Of a DNA stretch of 64,000 nt, positions 9,556-18,690 are shown one piece after another (position 1 is the first letter of the stretch; each line of letters starts with the position of its first letter). The notes below the pieces were generated by a model. It saw only the letters and a list, made by a program, of their open reading frames with translations, had not been told where the DNA came from and searched no databases. Source of the stretch: R-RK-3 sp963842775. GTDB lineage: Bacteria; Pseudomonadota; Alphaproteobacteria; Rhizobiales; Rhodomicrobiaceae. The stretch is from contig CAWJHQ010000006.1 of assembly GCA_963842775.1 (NCBI GenBank), positions 186,001 through 250,000 of the forward strand, in the 5' to 3' direction. Position numbers and translations under genes: made by a program.

Positions 9556-11281
9556 TGGCCTTCAATTCAGCACGAAGCTCCTTCTTGGACAGCTTCCCGA
9601 TCATGGTTTTGGGCAGTTCGGCGCGGAATTCGATCTCGGCCGGCATCTCGATCTTGGACAGTTTCGACTCCAGGAATTTCAGCACATCGGCCTTCGTCGC
9701 GGTCACGCCTTCGCGCAGCTTGACATAGGCCTTCGGCGCTTCGCCCCGGTAATTGTCGGGAATGCCGAGCACGGTCACTTCCTCGACGCCGGGGAACTTA
9801 TAGATCTCTTCCTCGATACGGCGCGGATAGACGTTGAAGCCCGAGCAGATGATGATGTCCTTGATGCGGTCGACGATGAAGGTGTAGCCCTCGGCGTCCA
9901 TAAAGCCGACATCGCCGGTGCGCAGGAATTCGCCGACCATCACGTCGGCCGTCTCCTTCGGGCGCTGCCAATAGCCCTTCATGACCTGCGGTCCGGCGAT
10001 GCAGATCTCGCCCCGCTCGCCGAGCGGCACTTCCACGGCCGGATCGTCCAGCGAGCGGATCGACAGGCGCGTGCCGGGCATCGGAATGCCGATCGAGCCT
10101 TCCTTGGTCGCGCCGGATACGGGATTGCAGGTGGCGCTGGGCGAGGTTTCGGACAGCCCGTAGCCCTCGACCAGGCTGCACCCCGAAATCTTCTCGAAGC
10201 CGCGCTTCAACTCGACCGGCAGCGGCGCTCCGCCGGAAATGCAGAATTTCAGCGACGCAAGATCGCCGGGCCGCAGATCGGGCGAATTCATCAGCGCCGT
10301 ATAGAGCGTGGGCACGCCGGGCATGACGGTCGGCTTCTCCTTGCGGATCAGCTTCAGCCCCGATTTCAGCTCGAAGCGCGGCACGAGGATCATCGTCGCC
10401 GCCTTGGCGATGGCGAAGTTCATCACCGATGTCATCGCGAAGACGTGGAAGAAGGGCAGGATTCCCATCACCCGTTCTTCGCCTTGCACCAGATCGGGAG
10501 CCCAAAGCATCGCCTGCTGCGCGTTGATCGAGAGATTGGCGTGCGTCAGCATCGCGCCTTTCGGAATGCCGGTGGTGCCGCCGGTATATTGCAGCACCGC
10601 GACATCGTTGGCGGGATCGACGGCGACCGGGTCGGGCTTGCCGTCATTGTCGATGAGATGGTCGTAGCCGATGATCCTGCTGCTATGCGGCGAGGCCCGC
10701 CAATCGGCGACATCCTTCCTTTTCAGCAGCTTGAACAGCACCGATTTGAGGCCGGGCAGGAGCGGTGCGAAAGGCGCCACCACCAGCGAATCGACCGCAT
10801 TGTTGGAGAGCACGGCTTCGGCCTTGGGAAACAGCGCGGCAAGGTCCAGCGTCACCAGCATCTGCAGGCGGGAATCGCGGGCCTGATGCGACAGTTCCTC
10901 GACCGTATAGAGCGGATTGAAATTCACCACCGTGCCGCCGGCTTTGAGAATGCCGTAATAGAAGATGATGAAGGTCGGGGTATTGGGCAGCAGCAGGCCG
11001 ACATTCACGCCCTTGCGCACGCCCCGCTTCTGCAAACCGGCCGCGACCTTGTTCGCCAATCCGTTGATCTCGGCATAGGTCAGCGTCTTGCCCATGAAAT
11101 TGCTGCACACCCGGCTGCCATAGGCGGCGGCGGTCTTCTCCAGCAGCGATTGCAGAGGCACGCCCTTCAGCGGCGCGCTCCAGTCGACATTCTTCGGATA
11201 GGTCTTGAGCCAGGGATAACGGGCGGGCGCCTGCGCCGGCTCCGCACCGTTTGCGAGCGCCTCGTTACGCGTCGGGTCCAT
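9539..11281 (-). CDS. fadD: Long-chain fatty-acid--CoA ligase
   Basis: Activates fatty acids with ATP and CoA for beta-oxidation. 580 residues of the ANL superfamily: ATP-binding loop YTGGTTGIPKGA near residue 217, the adenylate-forming motif GYGLSETSPS, TGDVGFMDAEGY, the hinge/FACS-type segment IIICSGFNVYPRRIEEEIY, and the C-terminal lysine in GKLSKKELR. ATG at 11281 follows AGAGGATAAA. The frame is intact. It lies opposite the fadE-fadJ-fadI operon and supplies its substrate. The intergenic region upstream carries a palindromic repeat. Confidence 0.92.
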   Translation of the reverse strand: MDPTRNEALANGAEPAQAPARYPWLKTYPKNVDWSAPLKGVPLQSLLEKTAAAYGSRVCSNFMGKTLTYAEINGLANKVAAGLQKRGVRKGVNVGLLLPNTPTFIIFYYGILKAGGTVVNFNPLYTVEELSHQARDSRLQMLVTLDLAALFPKAEAVLSNNAVDSLVVAPFAPLLPGLKSVLFKLLKRKDVADWRASPHSSRIIGYDHLIDNDGKPDPVAVDPANDVAVLQYTGGTTGIPKGAMLTHANLSINAQQAMLWAPDLVQGEERVMGILPFFHVFAMTSVMNFAIAKAATMILVPRFELKSGLKLIRKEKPTVMPGVPTLYTALMNSPDLRPGDLASLKFCISGGAPLPVELKRGFEKISGCSLVEGYGLSETSPSATCNPVSGATKEGSIGIPMPGTRLSIRSLDDPAVEVPLGERGEICIAGPQVMKGYWQRPKETADVMVGEFLRTGDVGFMDAEGYTFIVDRIKDIIICSGFNVYPRRIEEEIYKFPGVEEVTVLGIPDNYRGEAPKAYVKLREGVTATKADVLKFLESKLSKIEMPAEIEFRAELPKTMIGKLSKKELRAELKANVDKN

Positions 11282-11657
11282 TTTATCCTCTTTTATTGTG
11301 CGTTTCCTTAAGAGCGGGGCCGGCCGCCTCGGCCCGCGGACGATTATTCGGCTTTTCGCGAAGCTTAGCAATCCTTGCTCTCCTCAAGGTAATATATGTG
11401 CAGCAAGCAACGCGGGAGGCCGATCCGCTCCACTGAAATCAGCACTGGGCTCTCTATCTTTTTGTTGGCGCATGATCTTTATCTCAGAACCGTGATCCAC
11501 TTTTACGGATCATGCCCTAACCAATCGTCACACAAGCCGGACGAAGCCCTGGACACCCTGCAAATTTGCGTTTAATTGGGGGTTGCGAAGCTCCCCGGAC
11601 CGCATCCGGCGAAAGCGGATTACACTCGCCCCTCATCTATTGGGCAGGGAGAAGACG
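11282..11657. other. Divergent intergenic region between fadD and acyl carrier protein gene
   Basis: 376 bp with no coding signal. It must hold the promoters of fadD and of the acp-KAS pair, but I cannot assign -35/-10 boxes with confidence. A palindromic repeat lies at 11470-11515. Confidence 0.6.
11470..11515. repeat. Palindromic repeat, GCATGATC...GGATCATGC
   Basis: 46 bp with outer arms GCATGATC and GATCATGC and the inner AGAACCGTGATCCACTTTT. It is preceded by TTGTTGGC, the same lead-in found before the hairpin at 18568, so it belongs to the same group of composite intergenic repeats. Confidence 0.65.
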
Positions 11658-11927
11658 ATGGACGACGTTGCCACAAAGATTGTCGGCATTCTGAAGAAGA
11701 ACATGAAGGAACCGCCGGAGGCAATACCTCTGGACACCAAGCTTAGCGATCTCGAAATCGAGTCACTTGACCTTGCCGTCATCGTCTTCGACATCGAAGA
11801 CACTTTCGGCATTCAGATCCCCTACAACGCCAATGAAGAAATGCAGGATTTCGCTACCGTCGGCTCGGTGGTGGATCGCGTCAGATCGCTGATTTCCGGC
11901 AAGGACGCCGCGGGCGCCGCGGCCTGA
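11658..11927 (+). CDS. Acyl carrier protein (specialised, paired with ketoacyl synthase)
   Basis: 89 residues, acidic. The phosphopantetheine attachment serine is in LEIESLDLAVIVFDIED, matching the ACP pattern with serine followed by leucine. ATG at 11658 follows GGGAGAAG. It differs clearly from housekeeping AcpP (which has GADSLD) and resembles the NodF style of dedicated carriers. A ketoacyl synthase starts 40 bp downstream on the same strand, so the two probably work together on a special acyl chain (a lipid modification or signal). The product is not deducible. Confidence 0.85.
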   Translation: MDDVATKIVGILKKNMKEPPEAIPLDTKLSDLEIESLDLAVIVFDIEDTFGIQIPYNANEEMQDFATVGSVVDRVRSLISGKDAAGAAA

Positions 11928-11967
11928 GAACCCCCTCGGACGGGGGTCCCACACATAAAGGTACGGC

Positions 11968-13204
11968 ATGACACGGCCCAACGGGGCAAGGCGGGTCGTC
12001 GTTACCGGTCATGGCGTTGTTTCCGCCATCGGCACCGGTGTCGACGCATTCTGGGCGAATATGCGCCGCGGCACTTGCGGCATCGGCCCCATCACCAACA
12101 TCGACCTGCAGGACCTTTACATCACCATCGCCGGTGAGGTGAAAGACTTCGACGCGCGGGAGCGATGTCCGTCCAAGCCGTTCCTCCTCGCCGACCGCTA
12201 TTCGCAATTTGCCGGCTCCGCCGCCATCGAGGCGATGAAGCAGGCCGGCTTCACGTGGCCCGGTGCCGGACGGCCATCGGGCCGCATCGATCATCGGCTC
12301 GGGGATCGGCGGGCTCGCGACGCATCGAAGCAGGGATATGTCGACCTGTTCATTCATAAGAAGAAGGCGACCCACCCGCTCACCTTGCTGCGCAGCATCG
12401 GCTCGTCGGCGTCGGCTCATGTCAGCATCGAATATGGCATCAAGGGGCCGTGTTTCGGCACCGTCAGCGCCTGCTCCACGGCGGCGCACGCCATCGGCCT
12501 GACGTTTCAGATGATCCGTAGCGGCATGATCGACCTGGGCGTTACCGGAGCCTCCGAGGCCTGCGTGACCTATCGGCTCGATGCGTTCCTGGCAGGCGAT
12601 GCGCGTGCTCTCGCCGGACGGCTGCTGGCCGTTCTCCAAGCACCGCAACGGCACCGTGCTCGCGGAAGGCGCTGGCATTCTGGTGCTCGAAGAGCTGGAG
12701 CATGCCCTCGCGCGCGGCGCCAAGCCGCTGGCGGAGCTGGCGGGCTTCGGCATGACGTCCGACGCCGCCGATATGGTCAATCCCTCCATCGAGGGCCCGA
12801 CGGTCGCCATGCAGCTTGCGCTTGACGATGCCGGGCTCAGCCCCTCCGACATCGAATATATCAACGCGCATGGCACCGCGACGACGGTGAACGACGTCAA
12901 TGAAACGCGCGCCATCCGCAAGGTGTTCGGCAGGGCGGCGGACGAGCTTTCCGTGTCCTCGACGAAATCCATGCATGGCCATTGCCTGGGGGCAGGCGGC
13001 GGCGTGGAAGCGGTCGCCTGCATCAAGGCGATCGAAGAGAATTTCGTGCCGCCGACGATCGGCTTCGATGCGCCCGGCGACGAATGCGACCTCGACTACA
13101 CGCCCAATGAAGGCCGCGCGCGGAAAATCAATTACGCGATGTCGAACTCCTTCGCCTTTGGCGGCCTCAACGCGGTGCTGATCTTCGGTCCGCCGCCGGC
13201 GTGA
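11968..13204 (+). CDS. Beta-ketoacyl-ACP synthase (KAS II/NodE-like), about four +1 breaks
   Basis: Condensing enzyme that extends acyl-ACP. The nucleophile cysteine sits in TVSACSTAAHAIG and the two active histidines in INAHGTATTVND and MHGHCLGAGGGVEA, so the catalytic triad is complete. Three extra bases lie within about 12288-12345 (the reading passes through all three frames around GSGIGGLATH and returns to the first at GYVDLF) and a fourth near 12590. With these removed the protein is about 410 residues, the normal length. ATG at 11968. The acp-KAS order recalls nodF-nodE, though no other nod gene is present; lipid biosynthesis is equally likely. Confidence 0.85.
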
Positions 13205-13217
13205 TTTCGCCGCTCCG

Positions 13218-14150
13218 TCACGCAATTTTGGCCAGATAGCCGAGATAGACCGCATAGGCCGCGAGGAATAGCGCGCCCTCCCAACGGTTGAGGAACCATT
13301 TGCTGACGGCGAACAGGATCAGTATCACGGTCGCGCCGAGCATCACCCAAATATCCAGTGCGGCGATTTCGGCCGGCACATCGATCGGCTGGACCAGCGC
13401 GGTCGCGCCCAGAATGCCCAGCACATTATAGATATTACTGCCGAGAACGTTGCCGAAGGCAACCGCTGGCTGGCGCCGAATGCCTGCCATGACGGATGCG
13501 ACCAGTTCGGGCAATGACGTCCCGATGGCCACGACGGTCAAGCCCAGCACTGTCTCGGAGATCCCGGCGGCGCGGGCCAGGTCAATCGCGGAGAAGACCA
13601 GGAGCCGCGCGCCGTAAATGATCAGCGCCATGCCTCCGGCGAACGCCAGGAGCGCCACGAGCCAATGTCGAGCGGCTGCTTCGGCGGTCTGCGGCGAGCC
13701 GGCCGTGAGACGCTCGCGGCGATAGCAGTAGAAGACATAAGCCACCAATATTGCCAGCAGCCCAACTCCGACCGGCCGGTCCAGTCGGCCCATCAGCACA
13801 AGCGCCGTGCAGATGATCGCCGCCACCAGCATCATGCCGCCATCGCGCATGAACGCCGCTCTTGGCGTCGCCAGCGGGTGGAAGACTGCGGCTAAACCGA
13901 GAATGAGCAAGATGTTGCAGATGTTGCTGCCGACGACATTGCCGACCGCGATCCCGGGCGATCCGGCAAGCGCGGCCTGAATGCTGGCGACCAGCTCCGG
14001 CGTCGAGGTTCCAAACCCGACCAGCGTCAGGCCGATGAGCAGCGGCGACACGCCAAGATGCCGGGCGAGGTCCACGGCGCCCCGCACCAGAAGGTCGCCG
14101 CCGACGATCAGCAATGCGAGACCTGCCGCCAATTGCAGATAGATCATCAT
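13218..14150 (-). CDS. Calcium/sodium antiporter (CaCA family)
   Basis: 310-residue integral membrane protein with about ten hydrophobic segments. The two inverted alpha-repeats that form the ion site are plain: GFGTSTPELVAS followed by GNVVGSNICNILLILG in the first half, AIGTSLPELVAS followed by GNVLGSNIYNVLGILG in the second. Both carry the conserved glutamate. Length and motifs fit YrbG-type exchangers that export calcium against sodium or protons. ATG at 14150 (a second ATG follows directly). It converges with the ketoacyl synthase gene, ending 13 bp from it. Confidence 0.9.
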   Translation of the reverse strand: MMIYLQLAAGLALLIVGGDLLVRGAVDLARHLGVSPLLIGLTLVGFGTSTPELVASIQAALAGSPGIAVGNVVGSNICNILLILGLAAVFHPLATPRAAFMRDGGMMLVAAIICTALVLMGRLDRPVGVGLLAILVAYVFYCYRRERLTAGSPQTAEAAARHWLVALLAFAGGMALIIYGARLLVFSAIDLARAAGISETVLGLTVVAIGTSLPELVASVMAGIRRQPAVAFGNVLGSNIYNVLGILGATALVQPIDVPAEIAALDIWVMLGATVILILFAVSKWFLNRWEGALFLAAYAVYLGYLAKIA

Positions 14151-14405
14151 TTGAATTGCCCCCCGGCATGCTATCCGCTGCCCCCCTTGCGCCATCGACG
14201 GTGTCGCGGATTTTCACTGTCTGGCGTTCGCGCGATGATGCTATGAGGACAGGGTGTCAACTCTTAGGCTGACGGGACATGCAGCAGGACGCTCGCTTCG
14301 AGGGGTTCGTATTCGGCTTCAAGGTGGCGATCTTCCGGTGGATGCGGCTTTGGCGGTTTCTGCGATAGCTCTACATTCCTGCGCGGCCGGTGCAGAACGC
14401 TTCGA

Positions 14406-14859
14406 TCAAGACCGGCGCGATTTAAAGAATTCCCGCAGCAGCAGCGGCGGATTCGCTCTCGGCGATGCCGCCATAGATTTCCGGCGCGTGATGGCAGGTC
14501 GGCTGCGCGAAGAACCGCACGCCGTGCTCCACCGCCCCGCCCTTCTCGTCCGGCGCACCGAAATAGAGGCGGGCCAGCCTCGCGAAAGAGATGGCGGCGG
14601 CGCACATGGCGCAGGGTTCGAGCGTCACATAAAGCTGGCAGCCGGTGAGCCGTTCGCTGCCGAGTTGCCGCGCGGCGGCCCGGATCACCAGCATTTCGGC
14701 GTGCGCGGTCGGATCGCGCAGCTCCAGCACGCGATTGCCGTCGCGGGCAAGCACCGCGCCGTCCGGGCCGGCCAGCACCGCGCCGACCGGAACTTCGCCC
14801 CGGCGCGCGGCGGCTTTGGCCTCTTCCAAGGCGAGCGGCATGTGGGACATAAGGGTCAT
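14406..14859 (-). CDS. tadA: tRNA-specific adenosine deaminase TadA
   Basis: Deaminates adenosine 34 to inosine in the tRNA wobble position. Zinc site intact: TAHAEM (histidine and catalytic glutamate) and PCAMC (two cysteines). The substrate-loop stretch DEKGGAVEHG and the C-terminal cysteine/YGG segment are also typical. As written the frame stops at 14422 after GIL. Removing one base in the GCTGCTGCT run gives the usual family ending LLREFFKSRR and TGA at 14406, so I extend the gene to there. ATG at 14859. Confidence 0.88.
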
Positions 14860-14949
14860 GCCGGGAGCCGGACGGGGCCGGTCTCCCTGGGCATCATTGC
14901 GAAATCTGGCCTTCGGGCTTTCGCAAATGAACGTGCGCGGACAAAGGCG

Positions 14950-14992
14950 CTAAGCAGGACCTCTCGTCGAACAGCCAACGAAGGCCTGCCTG
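14950..14992. repeat. Hairpin repeat CTAAGCAGG...CCTGCCTGG
   Basis: Inverted repeat CTAAGCAGGACCT / AGGCCTGCCTGG with a loop that contains CCAACG. A better conserved relative is at 18512-18554. A separate hairpin, CGAAATCTGGCCTTCGGGCTTTCG, lies just before it at 14899. Both sit between tadA and the gene ending at 15005. Confidence 0.5.
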
Positions 14993-15004
14993 GCGCAACC
15001 CTGA

Positions 15005-16145
15005 CTAAGCGGCGTCGGTACCAACCTTGCCGCCGATCGCGACCGGCGTGGCAGTGGCAACGACGGCGCTCTCCAGCTTTTCAGCCGCCACAAGCTCCTT
15101 CTCCTGCACCCGGGTGAGCAGCTCGGCCTTCTCGGTGCCGTCCAGGCCGTCCCGCATTTCGATGCTCTTGAACTCAACGCGGGCCTCCTCACGCCGATAT
15201 TCGAGCAGCTGCGTCTTCGGCACCAGGAACTGGCTGGCGCGGACCTCGCGCACCTGGTCCATGTCCTCGGTAAAGGCGCCGGCGCGGAACAGCGTCTCGA
15301 TGGCCTTGGCGACGGAACGGGTGATCCGCTGACCCTGGTCTTCATTGATCCGCCCCGAGACCTGGGCGTCTTTCACGCGGGTGATGAAACCGGCCGCCAT
15401 CATCGCCACTTCGATCTGGTAGCGGAAATTGTCCTCCGCCGAATATTTGATGCGGTCCCAAACGGCGATCAGCAGCTCGGAAATTTCATCCATGATCGCA
15501 GCCGCGCCGAAAAAGTCGAAGCTTTTCGTGCTGCCGCTGTCGATGGAGCCGACCGTGAGGCCGGTATTGTCGCCGCCGCGCAGGGCCGACATGCCCTCAT
15601 AGAACTCGTCGAGCGAGCGCATCACGTTGATGATGACATGCGGATCGGTGAGCGAGCGCTCCTTTTCGGCGACCAGCAGCCGCAGGCGCTTGATCTCCTG
15701 CTCGCCGCCGCGACGCATCGGCGACGATGAGCTGATCGCGGTCATTCTCGCGGGTCAGCAGCTCGCGCAGCTTCGGCATGACGAAGATGACGTTGTACGC
15801 CCCCACATCGACGTCGGCCATCAGCTTGCGCGATACGGACTGCTCGCCGTCGATCAGCGCGGACCAGAATGCGAGGTCGAGCAGAGGCGTGAGGCCGAAA
15901 AAGGCCATCATATCCTTTTCGTCCTCGGCGAATTCCTGATAATGGCGCATGAACACATTGTAGGCGAGCAGGATCTTCTGCGTGCGGTTCACGCCTTCGG
16001 CCTGCTGGCCATTGCGCGCAGCCCGCAGCAGTTCCCGAATCTGCGCGGCCTGCAGAGCGTCCTTCAAGGTGTTCACAGCTTTGATTATGCGGTCTCTACG
16101 CATCTTATGTCCCCAGTCCAGCACACGAATCAGTTCCGGTATCAT
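15005..16145 (-). CDS. Conserved-looking soluble protein of unknown function, one +1 break
   Basis: Not recognised. About 379 residues after joining two overlapping frames near 15730 (one extra base in the run around GATGCGTCGC). Mostly helical and charged, no signal peptide or membrane segment. Features: an N-terminal basic helix (MRRDRIIKAVNTLKDAL), a short hydrophobic stretch AFFGLTPLLDLAFWSALI, a coiled-coil segment EIKRLRLLVAEKERSL, and an Ala/Val-rich C-terminus. ATG at 16145 gives the longest form; ATG at 16103 is as likely. It is divergent from rluB with about 20 bp between them, so promoter elements must overlap. Helical architecture hints at a scaffold role, no more than that. Confidence 0.6.
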
Positions 16146-16166
16146 ACCAGTCGAAAAGAGGCGAAG

Positions 16167-17132
16167 ATGAGTTTAGGCCGAGATACGCACATAACTGAAG
16201 CCTTGCCAGGCGAGCGAATCGCCAAAACCATCGCTCGCTCGGGTCTTTGCTCTCGCCGCGATGCGGAAAGACTGATTGCCGAGGGGCGCGTCATTCTGAA
16301 TGGTCAGCGCCTCACCAGCCCGGCAGTGAATGTTGGGCCAAAAGACACGATTCTGGTGGATGGCAAAGCGCTATCCGCCGCCGAACCGCCAAGGCTCTGG
16401 CGCTATTACAAGCCGAAGGGGCGCGTCACCACGCACCGCGACCCGCAAGGCCGGCCGACCGTGTTCGACGCGCTGCCGGAGGAATTGGGGCGCGTCATCT
16501 CCATCGGGCGGCTCGATTTCAACACCGAAGGGCTGCTGCTGCTCACCAATGACGGCGCGCTGGCCCGCCATCTCGAAAGCCCCTCCACGGCCTGGCTGCG
16601 GCGCTACCGGGTGCGGGTGAACGGCAAGGTCGAGCAGAGCGCATTGGACGCGCTGGCCGGCGGCATCGAGATCGAGGGCATCAAATATGGCCCCATCGAG
16701 GGCAAGCTCGACCGCGTGCAGGGCGCCAATTGCTGGCTGACGCTGGGCTTGCGGGAAGGCAAGAACCGCGAGGTCCGCCGCATCATGGACCATATGGGGC
16801 TGGTGGTGAACCGGCTGATCCGGGTGTCTTTCGGCCCGTTCGCGCTGGGCGAACTGGAGCCGGGCGCGGTCGAAGAAGTGAAGCGGCGGGTGCTTGCCGA
16901 TCAGCTCGGCGACGAATTGGCGCTGAGCCTGGGCATCAAGGAGAAGCGCCAGCATCGGGGCGAGGCTGCGGCGAAACGTCCGGGAGAGCATTCCGCCAAG
17001 CAGCAGCCGCGGTCTGGCGGCCCTGGCAGGACTACGCGTCCGCCGAAGGGAATGCCCGCCCGTGCGGCAAAGGGAGGCCCGGCGCGCGCCGCCAGACCGG
17101 CCAAACCGCGCCGCGAGCGCCCCTCCCGATGA
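16167..17132 (+). CDS. rluB: 23S rRNA pseudouridine synthase (RluB/RsuA family)
   Basis: Isomerises a specific uridine in 23S rRNA (position 2605 for RluB). N-terminal S4 RNA-binding domain (ERIAKTIARSGLCSRRDAERLI) and the RsuA-family catalytic motif GRLDFNTEGLLLLTNDG with the essential aspartate. The core ends near residue 250 and is followed by a ~70-residue basic, low-complexity tail (Arg, Pro, Gly, Ala), common in alphaproteobacterial RluB and likely an RNA-contacting extension. ATG at 16167 follows AAGAGGCGAAG. The stop overlaps the rsmD start in an ATGA, so the two rRNA-modifying enzymes are translationally coupled. Confidence 0.92.
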   Translation: MSLGRDTHITEALPGERIAKTIARSGLCSRRDAERLIAEGRVILNGQRLTSPAVNVGPKDTILVDGKALSAAEPPRLWRYYKPKGRVTTHRDPQGRPTVFDALPEELGRVISIGRLDFNTEGLLLLTNDGALARHLESPSTAWLRRYRVRVNGKVEQSALDALAGGIEIEGIKYGPIEGKLDRVQGANCWLTLGLREGKNREVRRIMDHMGLVVNRLIRVSFGPFALGELEPGAVEEVKRRVLADQLGDELALSLGIKEKRQHRGEAAAKRPGEHSAKQQPRSGGPGRTTRPPKGMPARAAKGGPARAARPAKPRRERPSR

Positions 17133-17689
17133 GGATCGTCGCCGGACGCTTTCGCGGCGCAGCGCTTATCGGGCCGAAAGGGCAGGAGATACGCCCGACC
17201 GGCGACCGGGTGCGCGAATCGCTGTTCAACATCCTCGCCCACGGCATCGAGGGCGCCGAAATCGAAGGCGCGCGGGTGCTCGATCTGTTCGCCGGAACGG
17301 GAGCGCTGGGCCTGGAAGCCTTGTCGCGCGGCGCGGCTTACGTGCATTTCGTCGAGGACAATGCCGAAGCGCGCGGCCTGATCCGCCGCAATATCGAGGC
17401 CCTCGGCGCGACCGGCGCCACCCGGATCTACCGGCGCGACGCGACCAAGCTCGGCCCGGCCGGCACGCTCAAGCCGTTCGGCCTGGTGTTCGCCGATCCG
17501 CCCTATGGCAAGGGATTGGCCGAACGGGCGCTGCAATCGGCGCTTGCCGGGGGCTGGCTGCTGCCGGAGGCGATCGCGGTCGTCGAAGAGCGCGCCGACG
17601 CCGAATTCGCCCTGCCCCCGGGCTTCGCCCTGATCGACCAGCGCAATTACGGCGACACCGCCATCCGCTTTTTGCGCCTCGCGCCTTAG
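17129..17689 (+). CDS. rsmD: 16S rRNA (guanine(966)-N2)-methyltransferase RsmD
   Basis: 186 residues. SAM-binding Rossmann motif I VLDLFAGTGALGLEALSRG and the catalytic N-methyltransferase motif DPPYGKG. N-terminal MRIVAGRFRG and IRPTGDRVRESLFNIL are family signatures. Starts inside the stop of rluB. The stop codon TAG runs directly into a palindromic repeat at 17691. Confidence 0.93.
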   Translation: MRIVAGRFRGAALIGPKGQEIRPTGDRVRESLFNILAHGIEGAEIEGARVLDLFAGTGALGLEALSRGAAYVHFVEDNAEARGLIRRNIEALGATGATRIYRRDATKLGPAGTLKPFGLVFADPPYGKGLAERALQSALAGGWLLPEAIAVVEERADAEFALPPGFALIDQRNYGDTAIRFLRLAP

Positions 17690-17690
17690 T

Positions 17691-17759
17691 GCATCGGATT
17701 TGTCCGAAAACCGCTGCGTAGCCCCGCTTTCGCGGGGCCATGCTTTTCGGTCCGATGCT
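17691..17759. repeat. Palindromic repeat, family C (copy 1)
   Basis: GCATCGGATTTGTCCGAAAACCGCTGCG at the left pairs with TTTTCGGTCCGATGCT at the right. In the middle an extra hairpin TAGCCCCGCTTTCGCGGGGC is inserted. A copy without that module lies at 24003-24053. It begins right at the rsmD stop codon. Confidence 0.75.
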
Positions 17760-17872
17760 TTAAGATTTGCGCGGCCACACGCAACGCCGCACCCTTTCCA
17801 GTGTTACCATCGCACCGGGCCGACAATTCCAGCGCTTCGGCGCAATCCGACCCGTGGCGCAAAGGAGCGGAT

Positions 17873-18388
17873 ATGAGCTACATCAGAAAAAGTCTCGGCG
17901 CGAATGAGACGGTGCATTACATCGCGCATTTCCATTGGATCCATTACGCGCTGGCCTATGGCGCGCTGATCGTTTCCGTCATCCTGGGCATTTTTTTGGG
18001 CTTCAGCTCGCAGAGTTTCCTCATCGGGATCGTGCTGCCGATCGTCGGCGTGATCATCTTCCTGGCGATCATGATACCGATCTGGACGACCGAGATCGGC
18101 GTCACCAATCAGCGCGTGATCTACAAGAAAGGCCTCATCAGCCGTGAAACGAGCGAGATCCAGCTCGGCGCCATCGAGGAGGTCAGCCTGCGCCAGGACG
18201 TGCTCGGCCGCATCCTCGATTATGGAAAGCTCGAAATCCACGGCACCGGCGAGGAGCAGATCGTTCTCCCCTCCCTCGGCGACCCGCTGGAATTGCGCAA
18301 GGCGCTGCAGGAGGGACTGGGCGAAGTCAACCGGGCGACGCGGCCGGTGAGCAGCGGCGCGGCTCCGCAGCGTGCTCCCGCGTCATAG
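17873..18388 (+). CDS. PH-domain (bPH2/DUF304) membrane protein
   Basis: 171 residues. Two hydrophobic segments at about residues 25-45 and 50-70 (ALAYGALIVSVILGIFLGF, then a Leu/Ile-rich stretch) are followed by a bacterial pleckstrin-homology domain with the family pattern TEIGVTNQRVIYKKGLISRETSEI and a Leu/Gly-rich end. ATG at 17873 follows AAAGGAGCGG. The N-terminal anchor places the PH domain on the cytoplasmic side of the inner membrane. The function of these proteins is not known. A family C repeat lies just upstream. Confidence 0.82.
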   Translation: MSYIRKSLGANETVHYIAHFHWIHYALAYGALIVSVILGIFLGFSSQSFLIGIVLPIVGVIIFLAIMIPIWTTEIGVTNQRVIYKKGLISRETSEIQLGAIEEVSLRQDVLGRILDYGKLEIHGTGEEQIVLPSLGDPLELRKALQEGLGEVNRATRPVSSGAAPQRAPAS

Positions 18389-18511
18389 TTCCTGCACACT
18401 TCCGGCCCATCCTCCGCCCCCGTTGACGGACGCTCGCGAGCCTGCCCGAACGCTATGGGAAAAGCGGTTGGTTCTGTCCTTGCCGAGCTTGCTTGCTGCC
18501 TCCGGATCAGA

Positions 18512-18635
18512 CTAAGCAGGTTTTCGTTGGTTACCCAACAAAAGACCTGCTTAGATTCTTTGTTGGCGCATCATTTCTCGCGAAAACCGGGAAGACCATC
18601 CCGCCTTCGCGGGGACATGCTTTTCGCAATGATGC
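18512..18635. repeat. Composite intergenic repeat: two successive hairpins
   Basis: First hairpin 18512-18554: CTAAGCAGGTTTTCGTTGG against CCAACAAAAGACCTGCTTAG. Second, 18568-18635: outer arms GCATCATT/AATGATGC with inner CGCGAAAACC and a CCCGCCTTCGCGGGG module. The same order (TTGTTGGC lead-in, then a GCAT palindrome) is seen at 11463-11515. It fills most of the 302 bp between the PH-domain gene and the MMPL gene; I see no coding sequence there. Confidence 0.65.
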
Positions 18636-18690
18636 TTAGATATTGTATACAGTATGCGGGGAACGGGCGAAATGGGGGTTGTGCAGGGGG

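Noticed and set aside
12288..12345. Programmed frameshifting in the ketoacyl synthase
   Set aside because: Three separate +1 steps in ~60 bp with no slippery heptamer and the same pattern in many unrelated genes; sequence error explains it better.
11658..13204. Nodulation genes nodF-nodE
   Set aside because: Gene order is similar, but no nodABC, nod box or other symbiosis gene is present and the ACP lacks close NodF features.
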